From positions 22,008,965-22,072,964 of the forward strand of contig CM033106.1 of assembly GCA_019321725.1 (NCBI GenBank): a DNA stretch of 64,000 nucleotides, written 5' to 3'. The notes beneath the pieces are model-generated. The model saw only the letters and a program-made list of their open reading frames with translations. It was not told the origin of the DNA and made no database searches. This DNA comes from Paulownia fortunei. Taxonomy: Eukaryota > Streptophyta > Magnoliopsida > Lamiales > Paulowniaceae. A program made the position numbers and the translations under genes. Positions within the stretch are counted from its first letter, which is position 1, and the number at the start of each line of letters is the position of its first letter. This document shows positions 11,168 to 23,040 of this stretch, in pieces.

Positions 11168-13738
11168 TGTAATACCCAAGCCTCACACTACTCATTTGCC
11201 TAATATGATTCATGCATTACATTCTACTTTTATGCTAATTCGCATTAACATCTGCATGGCATGTATATAGCATTCTTAATCATTAGACTTTTAATGCTAT
11301 CACATGATGTTAGTGGTTGAGATCCTATAACATAATAAAGTAATTCTATATTTGGATAAGAAAAAAAATAGATTGGTCAATATATTGGATATTCATAGGT
11401 TATATATTATAATTTTGGAAGTGTTAAAAGTGTTACTTGTAAGTTTATATGATTCGATTTAATTAGATCGATGTGTTTTAAAAGTATACATCCATGGATT
11501 AACATACTTGGGATATTGGACATGATATAATATGATTTAAGTGTCATAATACAAGGTCTATATGTACATATGATTTTAGAAATGCAAACTAGACAATCAT
11601 TTAAAAATCGGATGTCAATCATTTTGGAAATTAAATGAACGGACAAAGGAATTATCTATGGGAATGAATGGTGACTAAGATAGGTTTCAAACGAATAAAA
11701 ATAGGTGAGACACACAAGATTAGGGTTGCAAGATAAGGGAAAAAAATCAGATTCTACCACTATATGCCACATCAAGCTTATACCACCTTATGCTTAGACT
11801 TTCCAAACTAGCACCTCAACCTATTTTTCACTCTTAAGCTAACAGCCACGACTTGAATCTTTTTCTCCACCATTTCAGCTTCCAAATACATAGAAAAATC
11901 TCTCTAAATTGGTCCTAAGTAATTCCAACTGAAAAATGAGGTAAACCAAGCAAAGGGGAGGAGAAATAAACAAGTTCAAGTAGAAAACTCTACAAGATGA
12001 GTTTAACCTACGGGTTTGGCCTGACTTTCAATTTTTTTTTTAGGTTTATTGTCTTATTAAGTTTTGGATATTATTTATAAATGTGTTAGGATGTTATTAG
12101 ATAGGCGTTTGTGCACAAATAAAAGATTTTTGGTTTCAAATATTTGATAGAAAGCACTTGTGGCAGAAACTGTCACCTTGTTGTCTTTTTGTATTTTAGG
12201 CTTCAAAAATGTATGATATATTGAATGAGACCTGTAATTATCATTATATACATGTTCATATATTATTTAAGAGTATTGGAATAATTTTCAGCAGTTAGAA
12301 ATTGAAATAGGGCATGATATTGAAGAAACACTCAACACTGCCAAAGTAAGAATATCAGTTCAAGTGTGATATGAAGGGGACTGAATTAGGGGACCTAGAC
12401 CCATGCATTTTGTCAAATTATTGCATGGTTATATTTTTCTACATGTTAGCAAAGTGTGGTAAAAATTTGAGAGTGAATAAATATTCCTAAGGATGTCAAA
12501 ATGTCTATGAAACCTAATATGGCAGCAAGGAAATTAGAAGGTAAAAATCTGTCCCATTTACTTGTTACAACATATCTATGGTGTAATTGATTTTGGTTAT
12601 TTAGGGACTTATTATAAGAGTTATAGCACATCAATTAGGTGATCTTAGCACACATTAAGATGGGAAATTAGGTACTTAGCATATTTCATAAAGTTTTAGC
12701 TTCTAAGTTGCAATATTTGATTGTTACCTAGTTAATTTAAGATTCAAGATGTTTGTATGATATTAGGAGTAGTAAAATTGTCAATTAAGGATTGTGTTAT
12801 ATATAATATATTTTTATAGATTATTTCACATCTAAGGATGGGGATGAACACTAATTAACCTAGACACAAACCAGTATAAGATAAGTAAAGATCCATTTAC
12901 AACTACAATACATGAACATAGTTTGTCTTGAAGGATTTATACCTAACGTGTTGATGATATTTAAATTGATTGGATGACAAGTATAGTATGTACCTTAAGA
13001 GTCTTATGATTCTTTAAATATGTTGAGAGCAAGATGACTTGCATTTCATATTGAACATACCATTCATGAGCATTTACATGTGCATGCATGGCACATGAGT
13101 ATAGTTGAGGTTTTTGCATGCACGATATGATTGGACACATGATTTTCAGAAAAAAAATATTTTTGTTGGCCACTACTAGTGTACCGAGGTATGCGAGGCA
13201 TGATTATGTGATATTTTGGGGGCACCACGAGTGTTACTTCTCGAAGGATTATAGAGGTTGATAGGGGGTGTACCTCTAGTGGTCACGAGAGGGTGGACCA
13301 CTTAATTGTGCCCTTATTGACTTCACCAGTGGAAAGACTTTTGGAGGATCACAGGAGAAGACAGGGGGTGGACCTCTGGTGATCCCAAGAGATGGCCCCT
13401 AGATTGAGTCAATTTGTTTATGGTTATTTAATTATTGATATTGTGAAGAGCTATTTCTGGTGTATAGTAGATGGGCCAAGGGCCCAATAAAATGAAGTTA
13501 TTTTGAATAAAAACTCTTTGATTTATGAGTATTCAAATTTGACATAATTCTAACATCATATCTTAGAGTTGAGTTGCATGAGATTTCATATCATACTCTT
13601 GACATACATAATTTTTACTTATTGAGCATTAGCTCATATAGTTCATGCATTGTGGAGCTCTTACAGGCTCTCAAAGATCGATGCACATGGATGATGACCT
13701 ATTGGAGCTATTTTGTAGGTTGTGCTTTTGATTTTGAG
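11168..13738 (+). repeat. 5' LTR of gypsy copy 2, 3' end deleted
   Basis: It starts TGTAATACCC and aligns with the 3' LTR beginning at 19432. The GC-rich block at 13190-13490 is shared with the copy 1 LTR in inverted orientation. At about 13738 the sequence passes directly from LTR (ttttgattttgag) into gag coding sequence, so the LTR end, primer site and gag start are lost. Confidence 0.85.
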
Positions 13739-14270
13739 CTCCCTAATGAATACATTTGTAAGTTTAAACAACTATCCAGATTTATCACACTTATGGTCAA
13801 CACTAATGCTGAAAGTTGAAAGATTTCTTGAAGGCTTGAGACCAGAGTTATATAGAGATATGAATATGATAGGAACCCAAGGAGTGACATACTCACAAAT
13901 TACAGAGAGAGCTTTAGTGGCAGAACAAGCTGAACTTAGAATTTCTCATGCTTAAGAGATTTGACACCTATTTAGACAAGGGCAGGGGCAACGATGAGTT
14001 AGAAATAAAAAAAAGAGACCATTTCAAATGCAAAATCAAAAATCAAAATTCCAACCAAGATAAGGGCAACAACAATGGGATCAGAGTAAGCGTATAAAGG
14101 TTGATCAAGGCAAAGCACTGATGTCGTAATCTACTTGTCCTAAATATGGTGTTCAGCATAGTAGAGTCTGCCCAATGGAGACTAGAACCTGCTTTGTGTG
14201 TCGGAAGGTTAGACATATTGCTAGAGTATGTCCAAATAATCCAAATCCAACAAGACAGAGAATAGTGCCA
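13739..14270 (+). pseudogene. gag C-terminal half with zinc knuckle, gypsy copy 2
   Basis: The first readable gag residues are NEYICKFKQLSRF, matching the middle of copy 1 gag. VERFLEGLRPELYRDMN follows after a one-base frame change near 13818. A CCHC knuckle reads CFVCRKVRHIARVC at about 14184-14225. The N-terminal half of gag is missing because of the deletion at the LTR junction. Confidence 0.85.
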
Positions 14271-14996
14271 GGTAGAGTCTTTACCATCACTAGATCAGAT
14301 GTTGAGGCAAACCCATCAGTGGTAACAGGTAAATTTTCTATCTTTGGTATCCCAACATTTATATTGTTTGATTCTGGAGCTACACACTCATTTATATCCA
14401 CTAAGTATGTGAAGAGGTTAGGTAGAGTACTTGATATTGTTGAGGTCAATTACATTGTGATAATTCCTTTTGGAGATTCAAAACAAACTAACCATGTTTT
14501 AAGAGATTGTGCTATTCCCATTGAAAATAGAGAACTCTATATTGATTTAATTATATTGACCATGAATGACTATGATATGAGTTTGGGTATGGATTGATTG
14601 TCAAAGTATTGTGCTACTATAAATTGTCAGAGAAAGAAAGTGACTTTTCAACCTCTTGGAGAGAAACCATTCACCTTTACTAGAATCGTAAAAAGCTTCA
14701 AACTCCCGATTATATCAGTATTGAAAGCACAAAGAGTATTAGATAGTGGTTGTGAAGGATATTTGGAGAGTGTTATGAGCATTGAAGAACAACACCATTC
14801 GATCCTTTGTGAAGTGCCGGTTGTTCAAGAGTATCCAGAAGTATTTCCTAATGATCTTCCTAGATTACCACCAGACCGTGATATAGAGTTTGTCATTGAA
14901 CTAAATCCAGGAATACATCCAATATCTAAAGCCCCATATCGAATGGCATTAGCTGTGTTGAAAATTGAAGATACAAATACAAGAATTATTGGATAA
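14271..14996 (+). pseudogene. protease and linker, gypsy copy 2
   Basis: The frame 14175-14597 carries the aspartic protease motif LFDSGATHSF. After one stop the same frame continues (14598-14996) through MSKYCATINCQRKKVTFQ to the RT N-terminal segment. The stop falls just after LGMD, at the end of the protease. Confidence 0.87.
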
Positions 14997-15700
14997 AAGT
15001 TTTATCAAGCCCAACTTTTCACTATGGGGTGTACCAGTTCTATTTGTACGTAAGAAGGATGGTACGATGCGACTTTATATAGACTACCGAGATTAAATAA
15101 AGTTACAATCAAGAATAAGTATCATTTGCCTAGAATAGAAGATTTATTTGATCAGTTCCAAGGTACATCTATATTTTCAAAATTCGACCTACGATCTGGG
15201 TACCATCAACTGAAAATAAAAGAGGATGATGTTGCCAAGACAACATTTAGCACGAGATATGAACATTATGAATTTTTGGTGATGCCATTTGGGTTAACAA
15301 ATGCTCCAACATCTTTAATGGATTTGATGAACCGGGTATTTAAAAAAAATTGATAGATTTGTTATTATATTTTTTGATGATATCCTGATTTATTCTAGCA
15401 CAAAAGAAGAGCATGGTGAACATCTAAGAATGGTTTTAGAGGTTTTGAAAAAGAAACAACTATATGTTAAATTTAAGGAATGTGAATTTTGGATTGATCA
15501 AGTGGTATTTCTAGGACATGTAATATCAAGAGTAGGAATATCTATAGATCCAAGTAAAGTAGAAGCTATTAATAGTTGGTCACAACCTACTAATCCTTCA
15601 GAAATATAAAGTTTTCTGGGTTTAACTAGATATTACTGTAGATTTGTGGAGGAATTTTTCAACATAGCTTCTCTTTTAACATAATTAACCATAAAATGTG
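14997..15700 (+). pseudogene. reverse transcriptase, gypsy copy 2
   Basis: The piece 15126-15353 shows [15 protein letters not shown] and [12 protein letters not shown], core RT motifs. The catalytic box then continues in another frame (about 15355-15400) as a F-D-D variant (IIFFDDILIYS). A stop interrupts the RT connection near 15608. Confidence 0.87.
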
Positions 15701-16190
15701 TAACATTTAGATGGACAGATGCTTGTGAGAAAAAGTTTCAGGAATTGAAGAAGAGATTGACATCAACACCCATTCTTTCATTTTCATCAAGTACTGGAGG
15801 ATTTGTAGTTTATAGTGACTCCTCAAAGAATGGCTTGGGATGTGTACTGATGCAAAATGGGAAAGTGATTGCATATGCATCGAGGCAGCTACAAGAATAT
15901 AAAAAGAATTACCCTACACATGAGTTGGAGCTTGCTGCAGTGGTATTTGCACTGAAGATATGGAGATATTATTTATATGGGGAGCAGTGTGACATCTATA
16001 CGGATCAAAAAAGCTTAAAATACTTCTTCACATAAAAAGAATTGAATATACGACATCGAATATAGTTGGAGCTGGTGAAGGATTATGGCTGTGTTATCAA
16101 CTATCATCCTGGTAAGGCTAATGCTGTGGTTGATGCATTGAGCAGGAAATCCACACAAAATACCATAGCTTTAGCTTTGACTCAGAAACC
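15701..16190 (+). pseudogene. RNase H, gypsy copy 2
   Basis: The frame 15745-16035 holds [37 protein letters not shown] and [20 protein letters not shown]. These supply the Asp, Glu and Asp positions of RNase H. The last part (VDALSRK) continues at 16066-16150 after one stop. It is better preserved than in copy 1. Confidence 0.87.
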
Positions 16191-16981
16191 AGAGTTAATG
16201 GAGCTACAGAAAATGGATGTAGAGATTGTACAACAGGGATCAATGGAGGTTAAATTTGCAGCTTTGACACTTCAACCGACTTTGATTGATAGAATTCAAC
16301 AAGGACTACAAGTTGATAGATATGTTACTGAAATGATGAAAGATATTACTTCGAAAAAGTTTTTTGATTTTCAGATGTCAGAGAATGGTATCTTGAGATT
16401 CCAAGAAAGACTATGTGTGCCTAATGTAGACAACATTTAGGAAGATATTTTAGGAGAGGCACATTCAACACCATATTCAGTGCATCCAGGACCTACTAAA
16501 ATGTATAGAGATTTGATAATGCATTAGTCGTGGCTAGATATGAAAAGAGATGTTGCTCAATTTGTGGAATAATGTTTGACATGTCAACAAATAAAGGCAG
16601 AAAACATCAAAGACCAGTAGGAACTTTGCAACCTTTATTTATTCCAGAATAGAAATGAAAAAGAATTACTATGGATTTCATGTCGGGATTACCTAAAATA
16701 GTTAAAGGTCATAATGCTATTTGGGTTATCAATGACAGGCTAACTAAATCTGCTCACTTTCTTCCAATTTGTTCTACCTATTCTATGGACCGTTATGCAC
16801 AGATATATATACAGAAAGTGGTCAGACTTTATAGGGTACTACTATCTATTATTTCTGATAGAGATTCAAGGTTTTTGTCTATGTTTTAGAAGAGTTTACA
16901 CAATGCATTGGAAACACAATTATCTTTCAGTACTTCATATCATCCCCAAACTGATGGACAATCAGAGCAAACAATATAAAC
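16191..16981 (+). pseudogene. integrase N-terminal part and core, gypsy copy 2
   Basis: The zinc-binding HHCC region (about 16440-16620) is in interrupted frames. The core begins MDFMSGLPKIVKGHNAIWVI (16671-16889). The segment around HPQTDGQSEQTI ends at 16981, where a solo LTR is inserted. The integrase resumes at about 18662 with LEDMIRACALYFH. Confidence 0.87.
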
Positions 16982-18656
16982 TGATGAGTGGATTTTATAC
17001 CCATTAATTGAGTACCATTTGCTTAACTTTTTATTTAGTTTTTGAGTATTTTGTTACTTTTTATGCATTTAGTTTGAAATATTTTAGGTAATAGCATAAT
17101 GAGGAGAAAATGGAAAGAAACATAAAACTTGGTTTAAATTTAGAATAATCCGCTTTTTGGTGCTATTGGGGCAATGTTTGTATTTCAATCATAACTTTTT
17201 GTTCCAATATCATTTTGACTTTTTTATGGAATAATTGGAAAGCCAAGAGATATATCTATAATTTTTATGTTTACTATAAAATTCAGTTCTTTTTATTTTA
17301 ATGAGAAAAATTGGGTTAAATAGTCTGCACTTGATTGAAAATTTTTGGTATGACACATCTTAGTATTTCAGGCATAAATCTTGCCACCAATTTCATATTG
17401 AGTTAATTCAAGTCCTTATAGAAAGCTAAGACACAAAGGTACAATTCATATGAAGACACAAAAAGATAGTTTAGCTTAGAAATGGGTGAAAGAGTAGTTG
17501 GAAAAGGATATAAGCGCAGCAGAGATTGAACTTGGACAGCAAGAGTAGCGCCTAGGCGCTGCAATGTCTGTCTAGGATAGAATGTGCAGTACCTAGGCAC
17601 CGGAAATCAGAGCCTAGGTGCTGCCCTCACTGGACTGCAAAGTGATACAGCGCCAACCGGGCAAGTAAAGGCAAATTGGTATTTTATGCCATCTTTAGGG
17701 CATCTCCCATCAAGTTTAAGTATTCCAAAAGCCTCCATATCAAATTTAGAGAGAGAGAGAGGGAGAGAGAAGAGAAAACAAGCCAAGAAAGAAGAAGGAA
17801 GAAGAAGAAGAAGAAGATGAGAGAATTCTTCCAAAAGTTGAGAAGAAGACATCTACAAGGGGAAGAAACTCATCCTACTTCCATGTTTTATTTCATTTTC
17901 CTATTTCTCTCATTAATTATGTTTATGAATATTGTTAGGTTGTCTTTCATTTTTATCATTATTAACTAATTTATTTTTTTAGAGTTGTGATGTAATCTAA
18001 TTATGATGTTTTGAATATTTTTATCAAGTCAATTTTTGATTTATCTATCAAGTTGAGTTCTCTATATTGTTTTTAATGCTTTCAATTATTTGGTCACTAA
18101 TTGAATGATTTGCTAATCATATTGACCGGGAGGTGATATATGTGTCTAGTTCTAGGTGTTGAAAATCATAAATTGCATGTGAAATAGGAATATACTTACA
18201 TGGTTTGTGTAGTCATGTTTGAGATTTCATAGAACCTAATGAATTGTTGATTATTATAATTCACATAGGAATATAGTGGGTTAGCAATTGATGATATTTT
18301 CATTAGACCTTGAGAGAGGCTAGTGGATAATTTAGGGATCTCGACTATCACTTGGGAAATAAATTGAGATTGATGAGATGAATTATTCAATTCGGACTAA
18401 TGACGATGAAATCATAATCCTAGGCTTTTAGTTATTGAATTGCATCATTAGTTGATTTTGATTATTTGTTTAGTCTAGTTAGATTTTGTTAGTAATCATA
18501 AACATCAACATCGAATTTTGTTTATTCAAATAAAATTAGAGTTAACATAATTTCGATACTTAATAAATCAACAATCCTTGTGGGAACGATAATTTACTCA
18601 TCATTTTATTACTTGTATACAATAACGTGCACTTGCGTTCATGAATTTTCACAACA
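16982..18656. mobile_element. solo LTR inserted in integrase
   Basis: The 1,675-bp segment starts TGATGAGTGG and ends with CA (cacaaca). It is flanked by taaac (16977-16981) and caaat (18657-18661), which fit a 5-bp target duplication of an original caaac with one C-to-T change in each copy. The reading frame of the integrase closes across it. The tail, with ccttgtgggaacgata, resembles LTR ends of Athila/Tat-type gypsy elements, from general knowledge. No internal region or second LTR is present, which defines a solo LTR left by recombination. Its own strand is uncertain. Confidence 0.8.
17734..17818. repeat. purine-rich microsatellite run inside solo LTR
   Basis: A low-complexity stretch starts as repeated GA (gagagagagagggagagag) and passes into repeated GAA/GAAGAA words. 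Open frames read through it (17584-17820 and 17676-17969) are Arg/Lys/Glu-rich by composition only. Confidence 0.85.
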
Positions 18657-18661
18657 CAAAT

Positions 18662-19005
18662 ATTAGAAGATATGATTAGAGCTTGTGCATTATATTTTCA
18701 TGGTTAATGGAATAATTTTTTACCTTTAGTGGAATTCTCTTATAATAACAGCTATCAGTCCACTATTGGAATAGCCCTTCTATGAAGCATTATCTAGTGG
18801 CAAATATAGATCTTCAATTCATTGGGATGAAGTTGGTGAAAATAAGCTTTTGGACCCAAATATGATTTGAGAAATGACAGAAGTTGCGACACAAATTCGT
18901 CGATGAATGCAGACTGCCCAAAGTCGACAGAAAAGTTATGCAGATCAAAGAAGAAGAATGTTAGAATTTTCCATAAGAGATTAAGTATTTCTAAAGGTAT
19001 CTCCA
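18662..19005 (+). pseudogene. integrase 3' part, gypsy copy 2
   Basis: This is the continuation of the integrase after the solo LTR, starting at LEDMIRACALYFHG and running through a segment with SYQSTIGIAPY. Several in-frame stops are present. It leads without a gap into the integrase C-terminal domain at 19006. Confidence 0.82.
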
Positions 19006-19395
19006 ATGAAGGGGATGATGCGGTTTGGAAAGAAAGAAAAGCTCAGTCCTAGATATATTGGTCCATTTCATATTATTGAACAAATTAGGGATGTTGCTTA
19101 CAAACTCGACCTACCTGGATCAATGTCTCAAGTGCACAATGTAATTCATGTATCCATGTTGAGGAAATATATTGCAAATCCATCTCATATTCTGAAGAAT
19201 GAACCTATAAAGTTGAAAGCGGATTTGAGTTATTATAAAAGACCTGTAGAGATTCTTCTACAAAAAGTAAAATAACTCATAAATAAAAAGATCCCACTAG
19301 TTAAAGTAGTATGGATAAATCATTCAACAAAAGAAGCTACATGGGAAAGGGAAGATGATATGAAAGTTAAGTATCTAAAACTTTTTCGGTAAGTA
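19006..19395 (+). pseudogene. integrase tail and chromodomain, gypsy copy 2
   Basis: The frame 19006-19275 reads MRFGKKEKLSPRYIGPF and VHNVIHVSMLRKYI, the C-terminal integrase domain. After a stop the same frame continues with KIPLVKVVWINHSTKEATWE and a final LKLFR, a typical chromovirus chromodomain. This is the clearest clade marker (Tekay/Del) in the window. Confidence 0.87.
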
Positions 19396-19418
19396 AATTT
19401 TGAGGATAAAATTTTAAT

Positions 19419-19431
19419 AAGGAGGGTAAGA
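19419..19431 (+). other. polypurine tract, gypsy copy 2
   Basis: The word aaggagggtaaga directly precedes the 3' LTR start tgtaataccc at 19432, matching the equivalent site of copy 1. Confidence 0.75.
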
Positions 19432-21415
19432 TGTAATACCCAAACCTCACACTACTCACTTGGCCAATATGATTCATACATTACGTGCTACTTATATTCT
19501 AATTCGCATTAATATCTGCGTGGCATATATATAGCATTCTTAATTGTTAGACTTCTAATGCTATCACATGATATTAGTAGTTGAGATCCTATAACGTAAT
19601 TAAGTAATTCTCTATTAAGATAAGAAAAATAATAGATTGGACATTATATTGGATATTCATAGGTTATATGTTATAATTTTGGAAGTATTGAAAGTATTAC
19701 TAGTAAGTTTGTATGATTCAATTTAATTAGATTGAGGTGTTTTAAAAGTATACATCCATGGATTAACATACTTGTGATATTGAAGATGATATAATATGAT
19801 TTAAGCATCATAATATAAGGTCCATATGTGCATATGATTTTAGAAATGCAAACTAGACAATCATTTAAGAATCGGATGTCAATAATTTTGGAAATTAAAT
19901 GAACGGACAAAGAAATTACCTATGGGAATGAATAATGACTAAGATAGGTTGTAACCAAATAAAAATAGATGAGACACACAAGATTAGAGCTTCAATATAA
20001 GAGAGAAAATCAAATTTTACCACTATATACCACATCAAGCTTATACCACCTCATGCTTAGACTTTTCAAGCTAGCACCTCAACTTATTCTTCACTTTTAA
20101 ACTAACAGCCATGAATTGAACCTTCTTCTGCACCATTTCAGCTTCCAAAGACATAGAAAAATCTCTCTAAATAGTTCCTAAGTGATTCAAACTAAAAAAG
20201 GAGTCAAAACAAGCAAAGGGGAGGAGAAATGAATAAGTTCAAGTAGAAAACTCTGCAATGTGAGCTTAACCTACGGGTTTGGCCTGATTTTCAGATTTAT
20301 TTTGAGGTTTATTGGCTTATTAAGTTTTGGATATTATTTATATATGTGTTAGGATGTTATTAGATAGGAGTTTGTGCACAAATAAAAGGTTTTTGGTTGC
20401 AAATTATTGATAGAAAACACTTGTGCCAGAAATTATCACCTTGCTGTCTTCTTGTGTTTTAGGCTTCAAAAGTGTATGATATATTGAATCAAATCTGTAA
20501 TTATAATCATATACATGTTCATATATGAGCTAAGAGTATTGAAATAAATTTTCATTGATTAGAAATTGAAATAGGGCATGATATTGAAGAAACCTCAAAA
20601 CTGCCAAAGTAAGAATATCAGCTCTGGTGTGCTATCAAGGGGACTGAATTAGGGGACCTAGACCTATGCATTTTGGCACCTTTATGGCACGGTTATATTT
20701 TTATACATGTTAGCTAATTGTGGTAAAAATTTGAGAGTGAATAAATATTCCTATAGATGTCAAAATATCTATGAAACCTAATGTGGCAGCAAGGAAATTA
20801 GAAGGTGAAAATCTATCCCATTTTACTTGTTACAATATATCTATGGTGTAATTGATTTTGGTTATTTAGAGACTTGTTATAAGAGTTATAGCACATCAAT
20901 TAGGTGATCTTAGCACATATTAAGATGTAAAATTAAGGTACTTAGGATATTTCATAAAGATTTAGCTTCTAAGTTGCAGTGTTTGATTGTTATCTAGTTA
21001 ATTTAAGATTCAAGGTGTTTGTATGATATTAGGATAAGTAAAAATTGTCAATTAAGAATTGTGAATTAGTACGTCATGAGTGTTACTTTTTGGAGGATTT
21101 TATTGAGCATTAGCTTATGTAGTTCATGCATTTTAGATGAGCATGGTGAAACTTGAGACTTTTGGTTTACTGGACTAGCTGTGGAGCTCCTACAGGCTCT
21201 CAAAGATTGATGTACATGGATGATGATCGATTGGGGCTATTTTGTAGGCTGTACTTTTGATTTTACGATCTATTGTATTATATTAGTGATATTATCCTGT
21301 ATATCACTTTTAAAACTCCATTGTAAATGAGTCTAATTTTGTGATGATTTTGATAGACCTTTTTATCATTCGAATAACTATCTATGTATATACAATGTTA
21401 TAGGATGTTAAAGCA
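19432..21415 (+). repeat. 3' LTR of gypsy copy 2, internally deleted
   Basis: It aligns with the 5' LTR from 11168, but two blocks are missing relative to 12795-13224 and 13245-13617. It keeps a 45-base stretch near 21136-21180 that the 5' LTR lacks. The right end was placed at taaagca near 21415 by comparison with the copy 1 LTR end, and could be off by tens of bases. Open frames inside it (for example 19671-19910) recur in both LTRs but carry no known domain. Confidence 0.8.
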
Positions 21416-21599
21416 CTTTACTTATCAGTGTTATGTCAAACTAACTAGCGGGAAAAAAAAAGTTATACACACGCATACATGCTCAAATTATGTTGATCAG
21501 TTTGGAAGGATCGTGGGCATACTTTGGAGTTGTACGCCCTTGCCATTCTTGTACGTACGTCTCTACCCGAGTCGATACTTTTTCTTTTAGTTCAACTAC

Positions 21600-22480
21600 C
21601 AAGTCGAGGTTCACTCACTGCACTTCGTCATTATGTTGGGGGAGTAGTGCATCACCCTCCATGAAAGTTTCTCGATCTCCACACGACCAATAGCTTCCAC
21701 GCCGTAGGTAAGGTTGAACATGGACTCTCCTATTGGCACTCGTGAGGTAGTGTGATATGCCCACAAGATTACTTGGAAGCTTATCCACCCAAGCCCTTTT
21801 CACTGCACCGAGGCGCATATTAAGGTGTTACATGATAGTGCAATTAGTTACTTCAATTTGGCCATTAACTTGGGGATTGCCGATAGAAGTGAAGAACTAT
21901 TTGATAGAAAGGCCCTAGCACTACTCCCGAATTTTGGAACCTTGAAATTGTATTTCGTTATCTGACATTAATGCTTGAGGTATTCCAAAACGACAGATAA
22001 TGTTCTTCCAAAAAAATTTGGTCACCTCATTCTCCAAAATCTTGGCCAACAGTTCAGATTCTACCCACTTAGTGAAGTAGTCAACTGCTACTATAAGAAA
22101 CTTCATTTGTCCCTTAGTTTGGGAGAACGGTCCAACAAGATCCATTCCCTACTAGGCGAAGGGGCATGGGCTCTCTAAGAGTTGTAGGGGTGCAACAAGT
22201 TGGTGTGAGATGTTGGCGTGTTCTTGACACGTGCGGCAGCTTAGGACCAACTCCTTAGCATTGTTCAACATGGTAGGCCAGAAATAATCCTATCTCAAGG
22301 TTTTGGCAGCAAGAGTTTTTCCATTGAGGTGGTTCCTGCAAATCCCCTTGTGATTTTCTTGGAGGACGTAATTAGCCTTGGTTGGTGGAATGCACTTCAA
22401 GTAAGGCTGGGAGAATCCTTTTTTATATAGCTCTCCTTCAATAAATGTGAAATGTGACGCTTGCGCCCTCAACTTGGGGC
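21600..22480 (-). pseudogene. integrase remnant, Tat-type element
   Basis: The piece 21921-22145 reads MDLVGPFSQTKGQMKFLIVA and DYFTKWVESELLAK, the integrase core with the first catalytic Asp, followed by IPQALMSDNEIQF with the second Asp. Upstream (22290-22472) is the HHCC-type segment (ENHKGICRNHLNGKTLAAK). The C-terminal part (21615-21818) includes MRLGAVKRAWVDKLP. Stops divide the three pieces. Confidence 0.85.
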
Positions 22481-22499
22481 CTCGCTTGGCAAATATTTG

Positions 22500-23040
22500 A
22501 TGATTTTATCTTTCTAGCTCGGCTCTTTAGCATCAACGCTTAGGATTTGCAATCCCTTTCCTTCTATCTCAAGATGGCCAGAGGTGAGGAAGGTGATCTT
22601 CCTACTGTTGATACTCGTCACGGAGCTAGCAAGCTTGGCGAGTTAATCTACTGCCATATTGGCGGCTCACGGTATCTGCTTCACTTTGCATTTCTCAAAC
22701 TTAGATAGTAAATCATTTGTTAATTCCAAATATTTAGCCATTTTCTCATCTTTGGCCTCGTACATGCCTCCTACCTAGTTGACTACTAGCTAAGAGTCGC
22801 TATAGATTACCAACTTCTTTGCCCCTACTGCAAAAGCCAACTTTCCACCCACAAAGTGCTCTTCATACTCCGTCGTATTATTGCACCTGGGGAATTGAAA
22901 CTTTAGTGCGTGCTCAAACTTGTCCCCCTTGTGGCCTTTCAAGCACTATTTCAGCTCTACTTCCAATTACCGTCGATGACCCTTCCACGTATAAGGTCTA
23001 GGTGGGGAGCGAACTATCCACTCCATGTTAACTAAGCTCT
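22500..23040 (-). pseudogene. second RNase H domain, Tat-type element
   Basis: In broken minus-strand frames one can read VDGSSTVIGSRAEIVL, NNTTEYEEHFVGGKLAFAV and VIYSDS. These are the Asp, Glu and Asp motifs of the RNase H that Tat elements carry between pol and integrase. No single long open frame remains. Confidence 0.7.

Larger units (their letters stand above)
11168..21415 (+). mobile_element. Ty3/gypsy chromovirus (Tekay/Del type), decayed copy 2
   Basis: Plus-strand member of the same family as copy 1: truncated 5' LTR (11168-13738), gag, protease, RT, RNase H, integrase, chromodomain, polypurine tract and 3' LTR (19432 to about 21415). Both LTRs begin TGTAATACCC. The primer site and gag N-terminus are deleted. 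A solo LTR of another family splits the integrase. Numerous stops show it is dead. The copy sits between a coiled-coil remnant and a Tat-type element, so it may have inserted into the latter. Confidence 0.9.

Noticed and set aside
11407..11646. Minus-strand 79-codon frame, with a near-identical partner at 19671-19910
   Set aside because: Both lie at the same position of the two LTRs of gypsy copy 2. Their similarity comes from the LTR duplication, and no domain is visible.
17584..17969. Basic, Arg/Lys/Glu-rich overlapping frames
   Set aside because: They result from a GA/GAA low-complexity run inside the solo LTR.
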